Source of the DNA: Pseudomonas fluorescens
GTDB taxonomy: Bacteria; Pseudomonadota; Gammaproteobacteria; Pseudomonadales; Pseudomonadaceae
Direction: 5' to 3'
DNA length: 64,000 bases
Assembly (NCBI RefSeq): GCF_902497785.1
Contig: NZ_CABVHK010000012.1
Location: forward strand, 1-64,000
Below, one piece after another: positions 1 to 8,284 of the stretch. Position numbers and translations under genes: made by a program. The first letter of the stretch is position 1. Each line of letters opens with the position of its first letter. The notes beneath the pieces are model-generated. The model was not told the origin of the DNA. It saw only the letters and a list, made by a program, of their open reading frames with translations, and did not search any database.

Positions 1-1471
1 GCAATTGTCGCCGCTGACGCGCCGCGAGGTTGCCGGTGAGCGCGGCCATCAGCAGGAAAAACAGCAAGGTCAACACGTCTTCTTCGCGCTGAATGCTGAA
101 GGAGAAATTCGGCGGAATGAACAGAAAGTCATAGGTCAGAAACGACAGCGCCGCACAGGCCAGCGCCGGGCCGAGACTGCTGCGCACCGCCACCAGCAAC
201 ACGGCAGCGAGGAACACCAGCGAGATGTTCGGCAGCGGTAAAACACTCGCCACTGCCCAGGCCAGGGCACTGGCCAAAAGTGTCGCCATCAGCGCCAGCG
301 CATAGTCGAACCACACCAGCGAATGAGTCGCGCGCTGGCGCGGTTGATGCTGTTCGTGATCGCTGTCGAGGACGTTGATTTCCAGGCCGCGCGCATCGCG
401 CAGCAGGCGTGATGCAAGACCTCCGCCGAACACTCTGCGGCGCAGACGCTGGCGCGACTGACCGACCAGCACCAGACTGGCGCGGCGTTCGGCGGCGTGC
501 TGGATCAGGGTTTTCGCGACTTCGCCGGCGCGCAACAACACCACTTCGCCACCGAGGCGTTCCGCCAGTTGCTGAGCACTTTGCAGACGCAAACGCGACT
601 GCTCGTCGCGCACGCTGCCGTTGTCGACGTGCACCAGACTCCACGGCAAATGCCGACGCTGAGCGACGCGGCTGGCATGACGCACCAGCCGCTCGGCCTG
701 GGCGTCGCCATCGACGCCGACCAGCAGCCGACCACGCACCGCCGGCGCGGCCTGCCCGAGCTGGCGATAACCCTGGGCCAGATCGTTATCGACCTGGGCC
801 GCAGCGGTTTGCATCGCCAGTTCACGCAGGGCGGTGAGGTTGGTCTGGGTGAAGAATGCATCGATCGCCGCCCTGGCCTGCTCCGGCACATAGACTTTGC
901 CGTCGCGCAGACGCTCGAGCAGTTCGCGCGGTGGCAGGTCGATCAGCAGCAATTCGTAGGCTTCTTGCAGCACCCAGTCCGGCAGGGTTTCGCGGACCTG
1001 CACGCCGGTGATCCCGCGCACCTGATCGTTGAGACTTTCGAGGTGCTGGACGTTGACCGTGGTGAACACGTCGATGCCGGCGGCGAGCAATTCCTGGATG
1101 TCTTGCCAGCGTTTGGCGTGACGGCTGCCGGGGGCGTTGCTGTGCGCCAGTTCATCCACCAGCACCAGTTTCGGCTTGGCTTTGATCAGGCCGTCGAGGT
1201 CCATTTCTTCGAGCATCACGCCACGGTATTCCGAGCGTACCAACGGTTGCTGCGGCAAGCCGCCGAGCAGTGCTTCGGTCTCGGCGCGGCCATGGGTCTC
1301 GACCACACCGGCGATGACTTTTACGCCTTGGCGCAACTGGGTATGGGCGGCCTGCAGCATGGCGTAGGTCTTGCCGACACCGGGCGCGGCGCCAAGGAAA
1401 ACCTTGAGCCGGCCACGGCCGTCGCGGGGCAGGTCAGCTAACAGCGCGTCGGCGCGGCCGGAGTTGCTCAT
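1..1471 (-). CDS. kdpD: Sensor histidine kinase KdpD, N-terminal part (cut by window edge)
   Basis: Membrane sensor kinase that controls kdpFABC through KdpE in response to K+ limitation. The reading frame is open from ATG at 1471 to the left edge, so about 490 of roughly 885 residues are visible. Seen: the KdpD-domain Walker A motif GAAPGVGKT (residues 27-35), the LVDELAHTN motif, a UspA-like domain and the first hydrophobic segments of the four-helix membrane part near residues 390-480. The dimerisation, kinase and ATPase domains and kdpE lie outside the window. It follows kdpC with 120 bp between them, which hold a REP palindrome. Family assignment is firm; sensing function is known from the family. 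Confidence 0.95.
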   Translation of the reverse strand, partial: MSNSGRADALLADLPRDGRGRLKVFLGAAPGVGKTYAMLQAAHTQLRQGVKVIAGVVETHGRAETEALLGGLPQQPLVRSEYRGVMLEEMDLDGLIKAKPKLVLVDELAHSNAPGSRHAKRWQDIQELLAAGIDVFTTVNVQHLESLNDQVRGITGVQVRETLPDWVLQEAYELLLIDLPPRELLERLRDGKVYVPEQARAAIDAFFTQTNLTALRELAMQTAAAQVDNDLAQGYRQLGQAAPAVRGRLLVGVDGDAQAERLVRHASRVAQRRHLPWSLVHVDNGSVRDEQSRLRLQSAQQLAERLGGEVVLLRAGEVAKTLIQHAAERRASLVLVGQSRQRLRRRVFGGGLASRLLRDARGLEINVLDSDHEQHQPRQRATHSLVWFDYALALMATLLASALAWAVASVLPLPNISLVFLAAVLLVAVRSSLGPALACAALSFLTYDFLFIPPNFSFSIQREEDVLTLLFFLLMAALTGNLAARQRRQL

Positions 1472-1511
1472 GGGTCAATGCCTTGTTCGACGTTGGATGG
1501 GGTTTTGCTTT

Positions 1512-1590
1512 AAAAGATCGCAGCCTTCGGCAGCTCCTACGATGGATTGCGGACGCCCAGTAGGAGCTGGCGAAGCCTGCGATCTTTTGA
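1512..1590. repeat. REP-type palindrome between kdpC and kdpD
   Basis: Long imperfect inverted repeat: left arm 1512-1540 (AAAGATCGCAGCCTTCGGCA, then GCTCCTAC), right arm 1560-1590 as its near reverse complement, separated by about 20 bases. The same core recurs at 8212-8280, 56255-56355 and 59437-59526. It can form a strong hairpin in the kdp transcript. Confidence 0.8.
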
Positions 1591-1591
1591 T

Positions 1592-2137
1592 CTACAGGTT
1601 TTCCAGGGCCATATTCAGCGCGAACACATTCACCACTGGTGGGCCCACGAGCGGTTGTTCAGTGTGCGCATCCAACAGTTGTTGCAGCGTCGACACCGGC
1701 ACATTCCGCGCCGCCGCGACACGCGCCAGTTGATAGGTAATCGCTGCCGGTGGCAAGTGTGGATCGAGGCCGCTGCCCGACGTTGTCAACAGCGCCAACG
1801 GCACCGGCCCCTGCCCCGGCACCCGCAGTTTGTGGGCGTCGTCGATCACCCGCGTGGCCAGCGCCGGGTTGCTCGGCGACAGGTTGCTGGCACCGCTCGA
1901 CACCGTGGCAAAAGCACCGGCGGAGGGGCGTGGATGGAACCAGGCATCGCCGACGAAATCCTGGGCAATCAGCGACGAGCCACGAACCTTGCCGTCGGCG
2001 TCGTGGACCAGGCTGCCGTTGGCTTGATCGGGAAACGCGACCTGAGCGACGCCGGTGACCACCAAAGGATAGGCGACGCCGGTGATCAGGGTCATCAGCA
2101 CCAAAAGGCTCAGGGCCGGACGAATCATTGTGGACAT
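1592..2137 (-). CDS. kdpC: Potassium-transporting ATPase KdpC subunit
   Basis: Small accessory subunit of the KdpFABC K+ pump in the inner membrane; it is thought to help nucleotide binding by KdpB and to contact KdpA. It has 181 residues, near the usual 190. One N-terminal membrane helix (about residues 7-28, followed by the conserved YPLVVTGVAQ region) is followed by a hydrophilic periplasmic domain with the family-typical NPALATRV, GSGLDPHL and ARAARN-like segments. It is third of the large kdp genes in the operon, separated from kdpB by 142 bp that contain a REP palindrome, an unusual interruption in a normally tight operon. Confidence 0.96.
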   Translation of the reverse strand: MSTMIRPALSLLVLMTLITGVAYPLVVTGVAQVAFPDQANGSLVHDADGKVRGSSLIAQDFVGDAWFHPRPSAGAFATVSSGASNLSPSNPALATRVIDDAHKLRVPGQGPVPLALLTTSGSGLDPHLPPAAITYQLARVAAARNVPVSTLQQLLDAHTEQPLVGPPVVNVFALNMALENL

Positions 2138-2154
2138 TTCAAAATCCTCGAATT

Positions 2155-2252
2155 GTAGGAGCGAGCTTGCTCGCGATGAATTTGAAAGCGCCGCGTTGAT
2201 TCAGGATGGGCGCGTTATCGTTAGCGTTCATCGCGAGCAAGCTAGCTCCTAC
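2155..2252. repeat. REP-type palindrome between kdpB and kdpC
   Basis: Inverted repeat with arms GTAGGAGCGAGCTTGCTCGC (from 2155) and its near reverse complement ending at 2252, with a central spacer of about 45 bases. Both arms contain the inner palindrome GCGAGCWWGCTCGC typical of Pseudomonas REP sequences. It lies inside the kdp operon and may form an mRNA hairpin that affects kdpB/kdpC stoichiometry (inference). Confidence 0.8.
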
Positions 2253-2279
2253 AGTGGGTGTGGATGAGTGTGTGTGTGC

Positions 2280-4340
2280 TTAAACCAGATGCAACGCCGT
2301 CAGCAGCATGTCGATCGCCTTGATGCCCACGAACGGCACCAGAATCCCGCCCAGCCCATAGATCAGCAGATTGCGTCGCAGCAACGCCGCCGCACTCGCC
2401 GCCTGCACGCGCACACCGCGCAAGGCCAGTGGAATCAGCACCACAATGATCAAGGCGTTGAACACGATGGCCGACAGAATCGCGCTCTGCGGACTGCTCA
2501 ACTGCATCACGTTGAGCACGCCCAGTTGCGGATAAATCGAGGCGAACAGCGCCGGCAGGATGGCGAAGTATTTGGCGATGTCGTTAGCGATGGAAAAGGT
2601 CGTCAGCGCACCGCGGGTCACCAGCAATTCCTTGCCGATCTGCACCACGTCCAGCAGCTTGGTCGGGTCGCTGTCGAGGTCGACCATGTTCGCCGCTTCG
2701 CGCGCCGCTTGCGTGCCGTCATTCATCGCCATGCCGACGTCGGCCTGGGCCAATGCCGGGGCGTCGTTGGCGCCGTCGCCGCACATCGCGACCAGGCGCC
2801 CGTCGTTCTGCTCATGGCGAATACGCGCGAGTTTTTTCTCCGGCGTGGCTTCGGCCAGCACATCATCGACGCCCGCCTCGGCCGCAATCGCCGCGGCGGT
2901 CAGCGGGTTGTCGCCGGTGACCATGACCGTGCGAATCCCCAGTTTGCGCAACTCGGCGAAACGCTCGCGAATGCCGGGCTTGACCACGTCCTTGAGATGG
3001 ATCGCGCCGAGCAATTTACCGTCGGCGCAAACCAGCAACGGCGTGCCGCCACTCTGGGCGATCTTGTCGATTTCACGGGACAAAACCGGGGCAAGATCAG
3101 CACGCTTCAAGCCAACGAACGCCAGCAACGAATCCACTGCGCCCTTGCGATACACGCGACCCTGCCAATCGACACCGGACAGTCGGGTTTCAGCACTGAA
3201 CGGCACCGCCGTCAGGGTTTCGCGGGCGGGCTCGGGTTGCGGGTGAAGACCGCGCAGGTAGTCGACAATGGACTTGCCTTCCGCCGTGTCATCGGCCAGC
3301 GAGGCGAACAAGGCGCCCTCGGCCAGTTCCTGCGCCGTCACACCCGGCGCGGCATACACCGCGGTGCAGCGACGATTGCCGAAGGTGATGGTGCCGGTCT
3401 TGTCCAGCAGCAGAACATGCACATCCCCGGCCGCTTCCACAGCGCGACCGGACTTGGCGATCACATTAAGGCGCACCAGACGGTCCATCCCGGCGATACC
3501 GATGGCGGAGAGCAAGCCACCGATAGTGGTCGGAATCAGCGTGACCAATAACGCCACCAGGAACACCAGCGGCAGGCTGCCGTTGGCGAAGTGGGCGAAA
3601 GGTTGCAGGGTCACGACCACCAGCAGGAAGATTAGCGTCAGGCCGATCAGCAGGATGTCGAGCGCCACTTCGTTCGGGGTTTTCTGGCGTTTGGCGCCTT
3701 CGACCAGCGCGATCATGCGGTCGAGGGTCGACTCGCCGGGATCAGCAGTGATGCGCACCAGCAACCAGTCCGAGACCAGCCGGGTATTGCCGGTGACGGC
3801 CGAACGGTCGCCGCCGGACTCGCGGATCACCGGCGCGGATTCGCCGGTAATCGCCGCTTCGTTGACCGCCGCAATGCCTTCGATGACCTCGCCGTCACCG
3901 GGGATCATCTCCCCCGCTTCGACACGGACCACGTCGCCCTTGCGCAGGCTGGTGGCCGGCACCACTTGATAGGCGCCGGTGCTGGTTTTGCGGCGGGCGC
4001 TCAAGCCTTCGCTGCCCGCCTTGAGGCTGTCGGCACGGGCCTTGCCGCGACCTTCGGCCAAGGCTTCGGCGAAGTTGGCGAAGAGCACGGTGAACCACAG
4101 CCACAACGCGATTTGCGCAGCGACGAAGGTCGGCACGGCGCTGTCGGGAATGAAGCACAAAACGGTGGTCAGGACCGCGGTCAGTTCGACCACCAGCATC
4201 ACCGGCGCACGTTGCAATTGCCGTGGGTCGAGCTTGACGAAGGCTTGCACCAGCGCCGGGCGCCAAAGGGCGGAGATTGCGGTTTTAGGTTGTTCCGGTG
4301 CCTTCACGGCAACCGGTTTAACTACGGGCATATTCATCAT
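2280..4340 (-). CDS. kdpB: Potassium-transporting ATPase ATP-binding subunit KdpB
   Basis: P-type ATPase subunit that energises K+ uptake through KdpA. It has 686 residues, a normal length. Seen in order: two N-terminal membrane helices, the actuator-domain TGES motif (165-168), the phosphorylation motif DKTGT with Asp313, and the hinge motif GDGANDAPALAQADVG. A final group of membrane helices closes the C-terminus. TGES carries the serine at which E. coli KdpB is inhibited by phosphorylation. The start is the first of two ATG codons, preceded by a GAGGATC-type ribosome site that overlaps the end of kdpA; only 6 bp separate the two genes, so translational coupling is likely. Confidence 0.98.
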   Translation of the reverse strand: MMNMPVVKPVAVKAPEQPKTAISALWRPALVQAFVKLDPRQLQRAPVMLVVELTAVLTTVLCFIPDSAVPTFVAAQIALWLWFTVLFANFAEALAEGRGKARADSLKAGSEGLSARRKTSTGAYQVVPATSLRKGDVVRVEAGEMIPGDGEVIEGIAAVNEAAITGESAPVIRESGGDRSAVTGNTRLVSDWLLVRITADPGESTLDRMIALVEGAKRQKTPNEVALDILLIGLTLIFLLVVVTLQPFAHFANGSLPLVFLVALLVTLIPTTIGGLLSAIGIAGMDRLVRLNVIAKSGRAVEAAGDVHVLLLDKTGTITFGNRRCTAVYAAPGVTAQELAEGALFASLADDTAEGKSIVDYLRGLHPQPEPARETLTAVPFSAETRLSGVDWQGRVYRKGAVDSLLAFVGLKRADLAPVLSREIDKIAQSGGTPLLVCADGKLLGAIHLKDVVKPGIRERFAELRKLGIRTVMVTGDNPLTAAAIAAEAGVDDVLAEATPEKKLARIRHEQNDGRLVAMCGDGANDAPALAQADVGMAMNDGTQAAREAANMVDLDSDPTKLLDVVQIGKELLVTRGALTTFSIANDIAKYFAILPALFASIYPQLGVLNVMQLSSPQSAILSAIVFNALIIVVLIPLALRGVRVQAASAAALLRRNLLIYGLGGILVPFVGIKAIDMLLTALHLV

Positions 4341-4346
4341 TGATCC

Positions 4347-6041
4347 TCAGAAGCCCAAGCTCAGATGTTCAGCAATCGGACCCAGCGCCAACGTTGGCAG
4401 AAAGGTCAAACCACCCACCAGCAAAATGGTCACGGTCAGCAACGTCACGAACAGCGGGCCGTGGGTCGGAAAACTGTTCTGGCCAATCGGCGCGGTTTTC
4501 TTCATCGCCAGGCTGCCGGCCAATGCCAGCACCGGGAGGATGTAGCCGAAGCGTCCGATCAACATGCCCAGACCGAGCATCAGGTTGTGGAACGGCGTGT
4601 TGGCGCCAAAGCCGCCGAACGCAGAACCGTTGTTGGCACTGGCCGAGGTGTAGGCGTAGAGCAACTGACTGAAACCGTGGGGGCCAGGGTTGCTCACCGC
4701 TGCTACCGGGCCGGGCAGGCTTGCGGCGATCGCGCCGAGCACCAGCACGCCAATCGGCATGACCATCAAGGTCAGCACCAGCAATTGCACTTCCTTGGCT
4801 TGCAGTTTTTTGCCGAGGTATTCCGGCGTGCGGCCGATCATCAGGCCGGCGAGGAACACCGCGATCAACACGTTGAGCAACATGCCGTAGAGCCCGGCGC
4901 CGACACCGCCGAAGATCACTTCGCCGACCATCATGTTGACCATCGCGACCATGCCGCTCAGCGGGTTGAGGCTGTCGTGCATGCCGTTGACCGAACCGTT
5001 GGACGCCGCGGTGGTGGTCACCGACCAGAGCACGGTGGCGGTGGTGCCGAAGCGTGCTTCCTTGCCTTCCAGCGGCGCGGTCTGTTCGACGGCGACGTTG
5101 TTCAGGGTCGGGTTCGGTTGGTATTCGGCCCACAACGAGGTCGCGCCACCGATCAGGAACAGCGCCAGCATGCAGGCGATGATCGCGCGGCTCTGGCGCA
5201 GGTCTTTCACGTAGTGGCCGAAAGTGAACACGAGGGCAACCGGGATCAGAATGATCGAGCCGACTTCAAACAGGTTGCTCCACGCCGTCGGGTTCTCGAA
5301 CGGGTGCGCCGAGTTGACGCCGAAGAAACCACCACCGTTGGTGCCCAATTGCTTGATCGCAATCTGGCTGGCGGCCGGGCCGAGCGGGATGACCTGATCG
5401 ACGCCCTGCATCGTCACGGCATTCACATACTGCGCGAAGGTTTGCGGCACGCCCTGCCAGACCAGATACAGCGCCAGCAGCAGGCACAGCGGCAGCAGGC
5501 CGTAGAGGGTGGCGCGGGTCATGTCGACCCAGAAGTTGCCCAGGGTTTTACTCGATTTGCGACCGATACCGCGACACAAGGCAACCAGCACGGCGAGGCC
5601 GGTGGCGGCACTGACAAAGTTCTGCACGGTGAGGCCGGCCATCTGACTCAGGTAGCTCAGGGTCGCTTCGCCACTGTAGGACTGCCAGTTGGTATTGGTC
5701 ATAAAGCTGACGGCAGTGTTGAACGCTTGCGTCCATTCCTGACCGGGCAAGTGTTGCGGATTGAGCGGCAAGTGATCCTGAAACAACAGGATCGCGAACA
5801 ACAGCAGGAAACCCGCGAGGTTGAAGGCAAGCAGCGCCAGGGTGTATTTCTGCCAGCTCTGTTCGTCTTGCGGATCGACGCCGGCCACCCGATAACAGCC
5901 GCGCTCGACCGGGCCGAGGATCGGCGATAGCCAGGTGCGCTGGCCCTCCATCACCTTGTAGTAAAAGCGCCCGAGAAACGGTGCCGGGATCAGCACCACG
6001 GCGAAGAAGGCGAGGATCAGCCAATAGTCATAACTGTGCAT
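4347..6041 (-). CDS. kdpA: Potassium-transporting ATPase potassium-binding subunit KdpA
   Basis: K+-selective membrane subunit of KdpFABC, related to Trk/Ktr channels. With the ATG at 6041 it has 564 residues, matching the family; an upstream in-frame extension was rejected because AGGAG sits just before 6041. The four selectivity-filter loops are visible: NTNWQSYSGE, GTNGGGFFGVNS, SNGSVNGMHDS and ANNGSAFGGFGANT. About ten membrane helices are evident. kdpF ends 8 bp upstream and kdpB starts 6 bp downstream. Confidence 0.97.
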   Translation of the reverse strand: MHSYDYWLILAFFAVVLIPAPFLGRFYYKVMEGQRTWLSPILGPVERGCYRVAGVDPQDEQSWQKYTLALLAFNLAGFLLLFAILLFQDHLPLNPQHLPGQEWTQAFNTAVSFMTNTNWQSYSGEATLSYLSQMAGLTVQNFVSAATGLAVLVALCRGIGRKSSKTLGNFWVDMTRATLYGLLPLCLLLALYLVWQGVPQTFAQYVNAVTMQGVDQVIPLGPAASQIAIKQLGTNGGGFFGVNSAHPFENPTAWSNLFEVGSIILIPVALVFTFGHYVKDLRQSRAIIACMLALFLIGGATSLWAEYQPNPTLNNVAVEQTAPLEGKEARFGTTATVLWSVTTTAASNGSVNGMHDSLNPLSGMVAMVNMMVGEVIFGGVGAGLYGMLLNVLIAVFLAGLMIGRTPEYLGKKLQAKEVQLLVLTLMVMPIGVLVLGAIAASLPGPVAAVSNPGPHGFSQLLYAYTSASANNGSAFGGFGANTPFHNLMLGLGMLIGRFGYILPVLALAGSLAMKKTAPIGQNSFPTHGPLFVTLLTVTILLVGGLTFLPTLALGPIAEHLSLGF

Positions 6042-6049
6042 AGCCGCTC

Positions 6050-6139
6050 CTAGTTCCGGTCCGCGCGTAACAGCGCAACCAGCAGATAAATGAACAGCCC
6101 CACTGCCAACAGCAGTGACACCCCGTCCAGAACGCTCAT
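6050..6139 (-). CDS. kdpF: Small K+-ATPase subunit KdpF
   Basis: A 29-residue single-helix peptide that stabilises the KdpFABC complex. It is almost entirely one hydrophobic helix (residues 8-24, LLLAVGLFIYLLVALL) and ends in RADRN, as is typical of Pseudomonas KdpF. The ATG at 6139 follows GGAGAATTTCC. It is the first gene of the operon; longer in-frame upstream extensions lack a ribosome site. Confidence 0.9.
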   Translation of the reverse strand: MSVLDGVSLLLAVGLFIYLLVALLRADRN

Positions 6140-6225
6140 GGAAATTCTCCGTGTTACGGCGTATTGCCGCGTGTGCAGCCATTGTCGACAGGGAGGCTGT
6201 AAAGGAACGAGAGCGAGGGGCGTGA

Positions 6226-6247
6226 CGGGGCATAAAGAAAGCGTAAA
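6226..6247 (-). promoter_or_regulatory. Putative KdpE-binding box upstream of kdpF
   Basis: Read on the minus strand the site is TTTACGC-TTTCTTTATG-CCCCG. This resembles the E. coli KdpE box as I recall it (TTTATACTTTTTTTACACCCCG), with about four mismatches over 22 positions. It is centred roughly 95 bp upstream of the kdpF start, a sensible activator position. Match made from memory, not by search. Confidence 0.5.
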
Positions 6248-6290
6248 GAGTGGGTTTATGCAGGCGTTACACGGTGTCCGGACTGGCCTC

Positions 6291-6372
6291 ATCGCGGGCA
6301 AGCCCGCTCCCACAGTGGAATGCGTTTACCTGGATACCCCAAAAACCTGTGGGAGCGGGCTTGCCCGCGAAG
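6291..6372. repeat. REP-type palindrome, GCGGGCTTGCCCGC class
   Basis: Inverted repeat with arms ATCGCGGGCAAGCCCGCTCC(CACAG) at 6291-6315 and the reverse complement at 6347-6372. It lies in the 400-bp divergent region between kdpF and the permease gene. It has a different core from the GATCGCAG-type repeats elsewhere in the window. Confidence 0.85.
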
Positions 6373-6483
6373 GCGGCATTGCTGGCAACAACGCCCCCAA
6401 CTGGCGCACCTCTCTGTGAAGTACCCACGCCAAACATCCTCGATACGACGCTTGCTTACGCTTTACGACCCCAATCCAGACAC

Positions 6484-6499
6484 TGGCACGCCCACTGCA
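6484..6499 (+). promoter_or_regulatory. Sigma-54 (-24/-12) promoter for the ethanolamine-type permease
   Basis: Sequence TGGCACGCCCACTGCA. The -24 GG (6485-6486) and -12 GC (6497-6498) are exactly 10 bases apart, and the site matches the consensus TGGCACG-N4-TTGCA at all but one position. It lies 44 bp upstream of the ATG at 6543. Established: Pseudomonas ethanolamine genes are activated by a sigma-54 enhancer-binding protein. No enhancer-binding protein gene is in the window. Confidence 0.7.
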
Positions 6500-6542
6500 C
6501 ACGCCCTCCCCGAGCTGTCCAAACCGTTCAGGGAGCAAACGC

Positions 6543-7907
6543 ATGAACACACAACTCAAACCCACGCTGGGCACGCTGCACCTGTGGGGCATTGCGGTCG
6601 GGCTGGTGATTTCCGGTGAGTACTTCGGCTGGAGCTACGGCTGGGGCGTGGCCGGCACGCTGGGTTTCCTGGTGACGTCGTTCATGGTCGCCACGATGTA
6701 CACCTGTTTCATCTTCAGTTTCACCGAGCTGACCACCGCCATTCCCCACGCCGGTGGTCCCTTTGCCTACAGCCGTCGCGCCTTTGGCGAGAAAGGCGGA
6801 TTGATTGCCGGGCTCGCGACCCTGATCGAATTCGTCTTCGCCCCGCCGGCGATTGCCTTGGCGATTGGCGCGTATCTGAACGTGCAATTCCCGGCACTTG
6901 ACCCGAAACACGCGGCTGTCGGCGCTTATATCGTGTTCATGGGCCTGAACATCCTCGGGGTGAAACTTGCCGCCACGTTCGAGCTGGTCGTCTGCGTGCT
7001 GGCCGTCGCCGAATTGCTGGTGTTCATGGGCGTGGTCGCCCCGGCGTTCAGCTTCAGCAACTTTGCCCTGAACGGCTGGGCCGGTTCCGACGTGTTCGGC
7101 GCGCCGGCCATTGCCGGGATGTTCGCGGCGATCCCCTTCGCCATCTGGTTTTTCCTCGCAATCGAAGGCGCTGCCATGGCCGCCGAGGAAGCGAAGGACC
7201 CGAAACGCACGATTCCGAAGGCGTATATCAGCGGCATCCTGACGCTGGTGCTATTGGCGATGGGCGTGATGTTCTTTGCCGGTGGCGTGGGCGACTGGCG
7301 CACGTTGTCGAACATCAACGACCCGTTGCCGCAAGCGATGAAAACCGTGGTCGGCGAAAGCTCGGGCTGGTTGCACATGCTGGTGTGGATCGGCCTGTTC
7401 GGGCTGGTGGCGAGTTTCCACGGCATCATCCTCGGCTACTCGCGGCAGTTCTTCGCCCTCGCCCGCGCCGGTTACCTGCCGGCGTCACTGGCCAAATTGT
7501 CACGTTTCCAAACCCCGCACCGAGCGATCATCGCCGGTGGCGTCATCGGCATTGCGGCCATCTACAGTGACGGATTGATCAACCTCGGCGGCATGACATT
7601 GACCGCAGCTATGATCACCATGGCCGTGTTCGGCGCCATTGTGATGTACATCATGAGCATGCTCAGCCTGTTCAAACTGCGCAAATCCGAACCGAACCTG
7701 GAGCGCACTTTTCGTGCGCCGTGCTACCCACTGGTGCCACTCATTGCGCTGGTGCTGGCGATGGTGTGCCTGGTGGCGATGGCCTGGTTCAACAGCTTGA
7801 TAGGGTTGATCTTCCTGGGCTTCATGGCAGTGGGTTTTGTGTACTTCATGTTGACCGCGCAGTTGCGTGCCGATGCGCCGGCGGATGCGATGTTGACCGG
7901 GTTGTAA
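6543..7907 (+). CDS. eat: Ethanolamine permease-like APC-family transporter
   Basis: Inner-membrane amino-acid/polyamine/organocation (APC) transporter, 454 residues, with about twelve hydrophobic helices. The N-terminal LWGIAVGLVISGEYFGWSYG, the segment TELTTAIPHAGGPFAYSRRA and the SRQFFALARAGYLP segment are characteristic of ethanolamine permeases. The start follows GGGAGCAAACGC. It sits behind a sigma-54 promoter and is not followed by eutB/eutC, so the catabolic lyase must be encoded elsewhere. Substrate is inferred from family resemblance; a related amine or amino acid is possible. Confidence 0.82.
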   Translation: MNTQLKPTLGTLHLWGIAVGLVISGEYFGWSYGWGVAGTLGFLVTSFMVATMYTCFIFSFTELTTAIPHAGGPFAYSRRAFGEKGGLIAGLATLIEFVFAPPAIALAIGAYLNVQFPALDPKHAAVGAYIVFMGLNILGVKLAATFELVVCVLAVAELLVFMGVVAPAFSFSNFALNGWAGSDVFGAPAIAGMFAAIPFAIWFFLAIEGAAMAAEEAKDPKRTIPKAYISGILTLVLLAMGVMFFAGGVGDWRTLSNINDPLPQAMKTVVGESSGWLHMLVWIGLFGLVASFHGIILGYSRQFFALARAGYLPASLAKLSRFQTPHRAIIAGGVIGIAAIYSDGLINLGGMTLTAAMITMAVFGAIVMYIMSMLSLFKLRKSEPNLERTFRAPCYPLVPLIALVLAMVCLVAMAWFNSLIGLIFLGFMAVGFVYFMLTAQLRADAPADAMLTGL

Positions 7908-7986
7908 ACAGCCGAAGTGTTGCTGACATATCAGGCATAGAATGGAACCACTGCGAAAATGAATCGCTCAAAGTGGTATGCACGAT

Positions 7987-8009
7987 CGATTGGCGAACAC
8001 CGCCAATCG
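7987..8009 (+). other. Short perfect inverted repeat upstream of the small membrane protein
   Basis: CGATTGGCG-AACAC-CGCCAATCG: 9-bp perfect arms and a 5-base loop, 23 bp upstream of the next ATG. There is no T-tract, so it is not an obvious terminator of the permease gene; it could be an operator or a leader hairpin. Confidence 0.4.
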
Positions 8010-8032
8010 GCCTGCCCTCAAGGAGAGCCTCT

Positions 8033-8200
8033 ATGCCCTGGTATGCCTGGTTGATTCTGGTCGTTGCAATCGGCTCGATCGTTGGCGGTTTGATGATGTT
8101 GCGCGACACCGCGAACAAGGTCGAACTGACGGATGAGCAACGCAAGCGCGTCGCTGAGCGCAATGCGCAAGCGGATGCCAAGGATGCGCAGGACCGCTGA
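8033..8200 (+). CDS. Small single-helix membrane protein, DUF2897-like
   Basis: A 55-residue protein. The N-terminal MPWYAWLILVVAIGSIVGGL forms one membrane helix, followed by a charged tail rich in Lys, Glu, Arg and Asp. This is the pattern I associate with the DUF2897 family of pseudomonads; function unknown. The ATG at 8033 is chosen because AGGAGAGCC precedes it; the longer in-frame ORF starting at 7721 overlaps the permease gene and is not credible. It stands alone between the permease gene and a REP palindrome. Confidence 0.7.
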   Translation: MPWYAWLILVVAIGSIVGGLMMLRDTANKVELTDEQRKRVAERNAQADAKDAQDR

Positions 8201-8211
8201 ATCCAAAAATG

Positions 8212-8280
8212 AAAAGATCGCCCTTCGGCAGCTCCTACGGGATTACCCTTGTAGGAGCTGCCGAAGGCTGCGATCTTTTC
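8212..8280. repeat. REP-type palindrome, GATCGCAG/GTAGGAGC class
   Basis: Arms AAAAGATCGCCCTTCGGCAG(CTCCTAC) at 8213-8238 and GTAGGAGCTGCCGAAGGCTG(CGATCTTTTC) at 8251-8280. The left arm lacks three bases compared with the right. It lies between the convergent small membrane protein and DUF1989 genes, where it may also act as a bidirectional terminator. Confidence 0.8.
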
Positions 8281-8284
8281 GCGG

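Noticed and set aside
2268..3551. 427-codon ORF opposite kdpB
   Set aside because: Shadow frame of kdpB rich in His, Gln and Arg, with no motif.
4365..5930. 521-codon ORF opposite kdpA
   Set aside because: Low-complexity His/Arg/Gln-rich translation typical of a shadow frame; kdpA is unmistakable.
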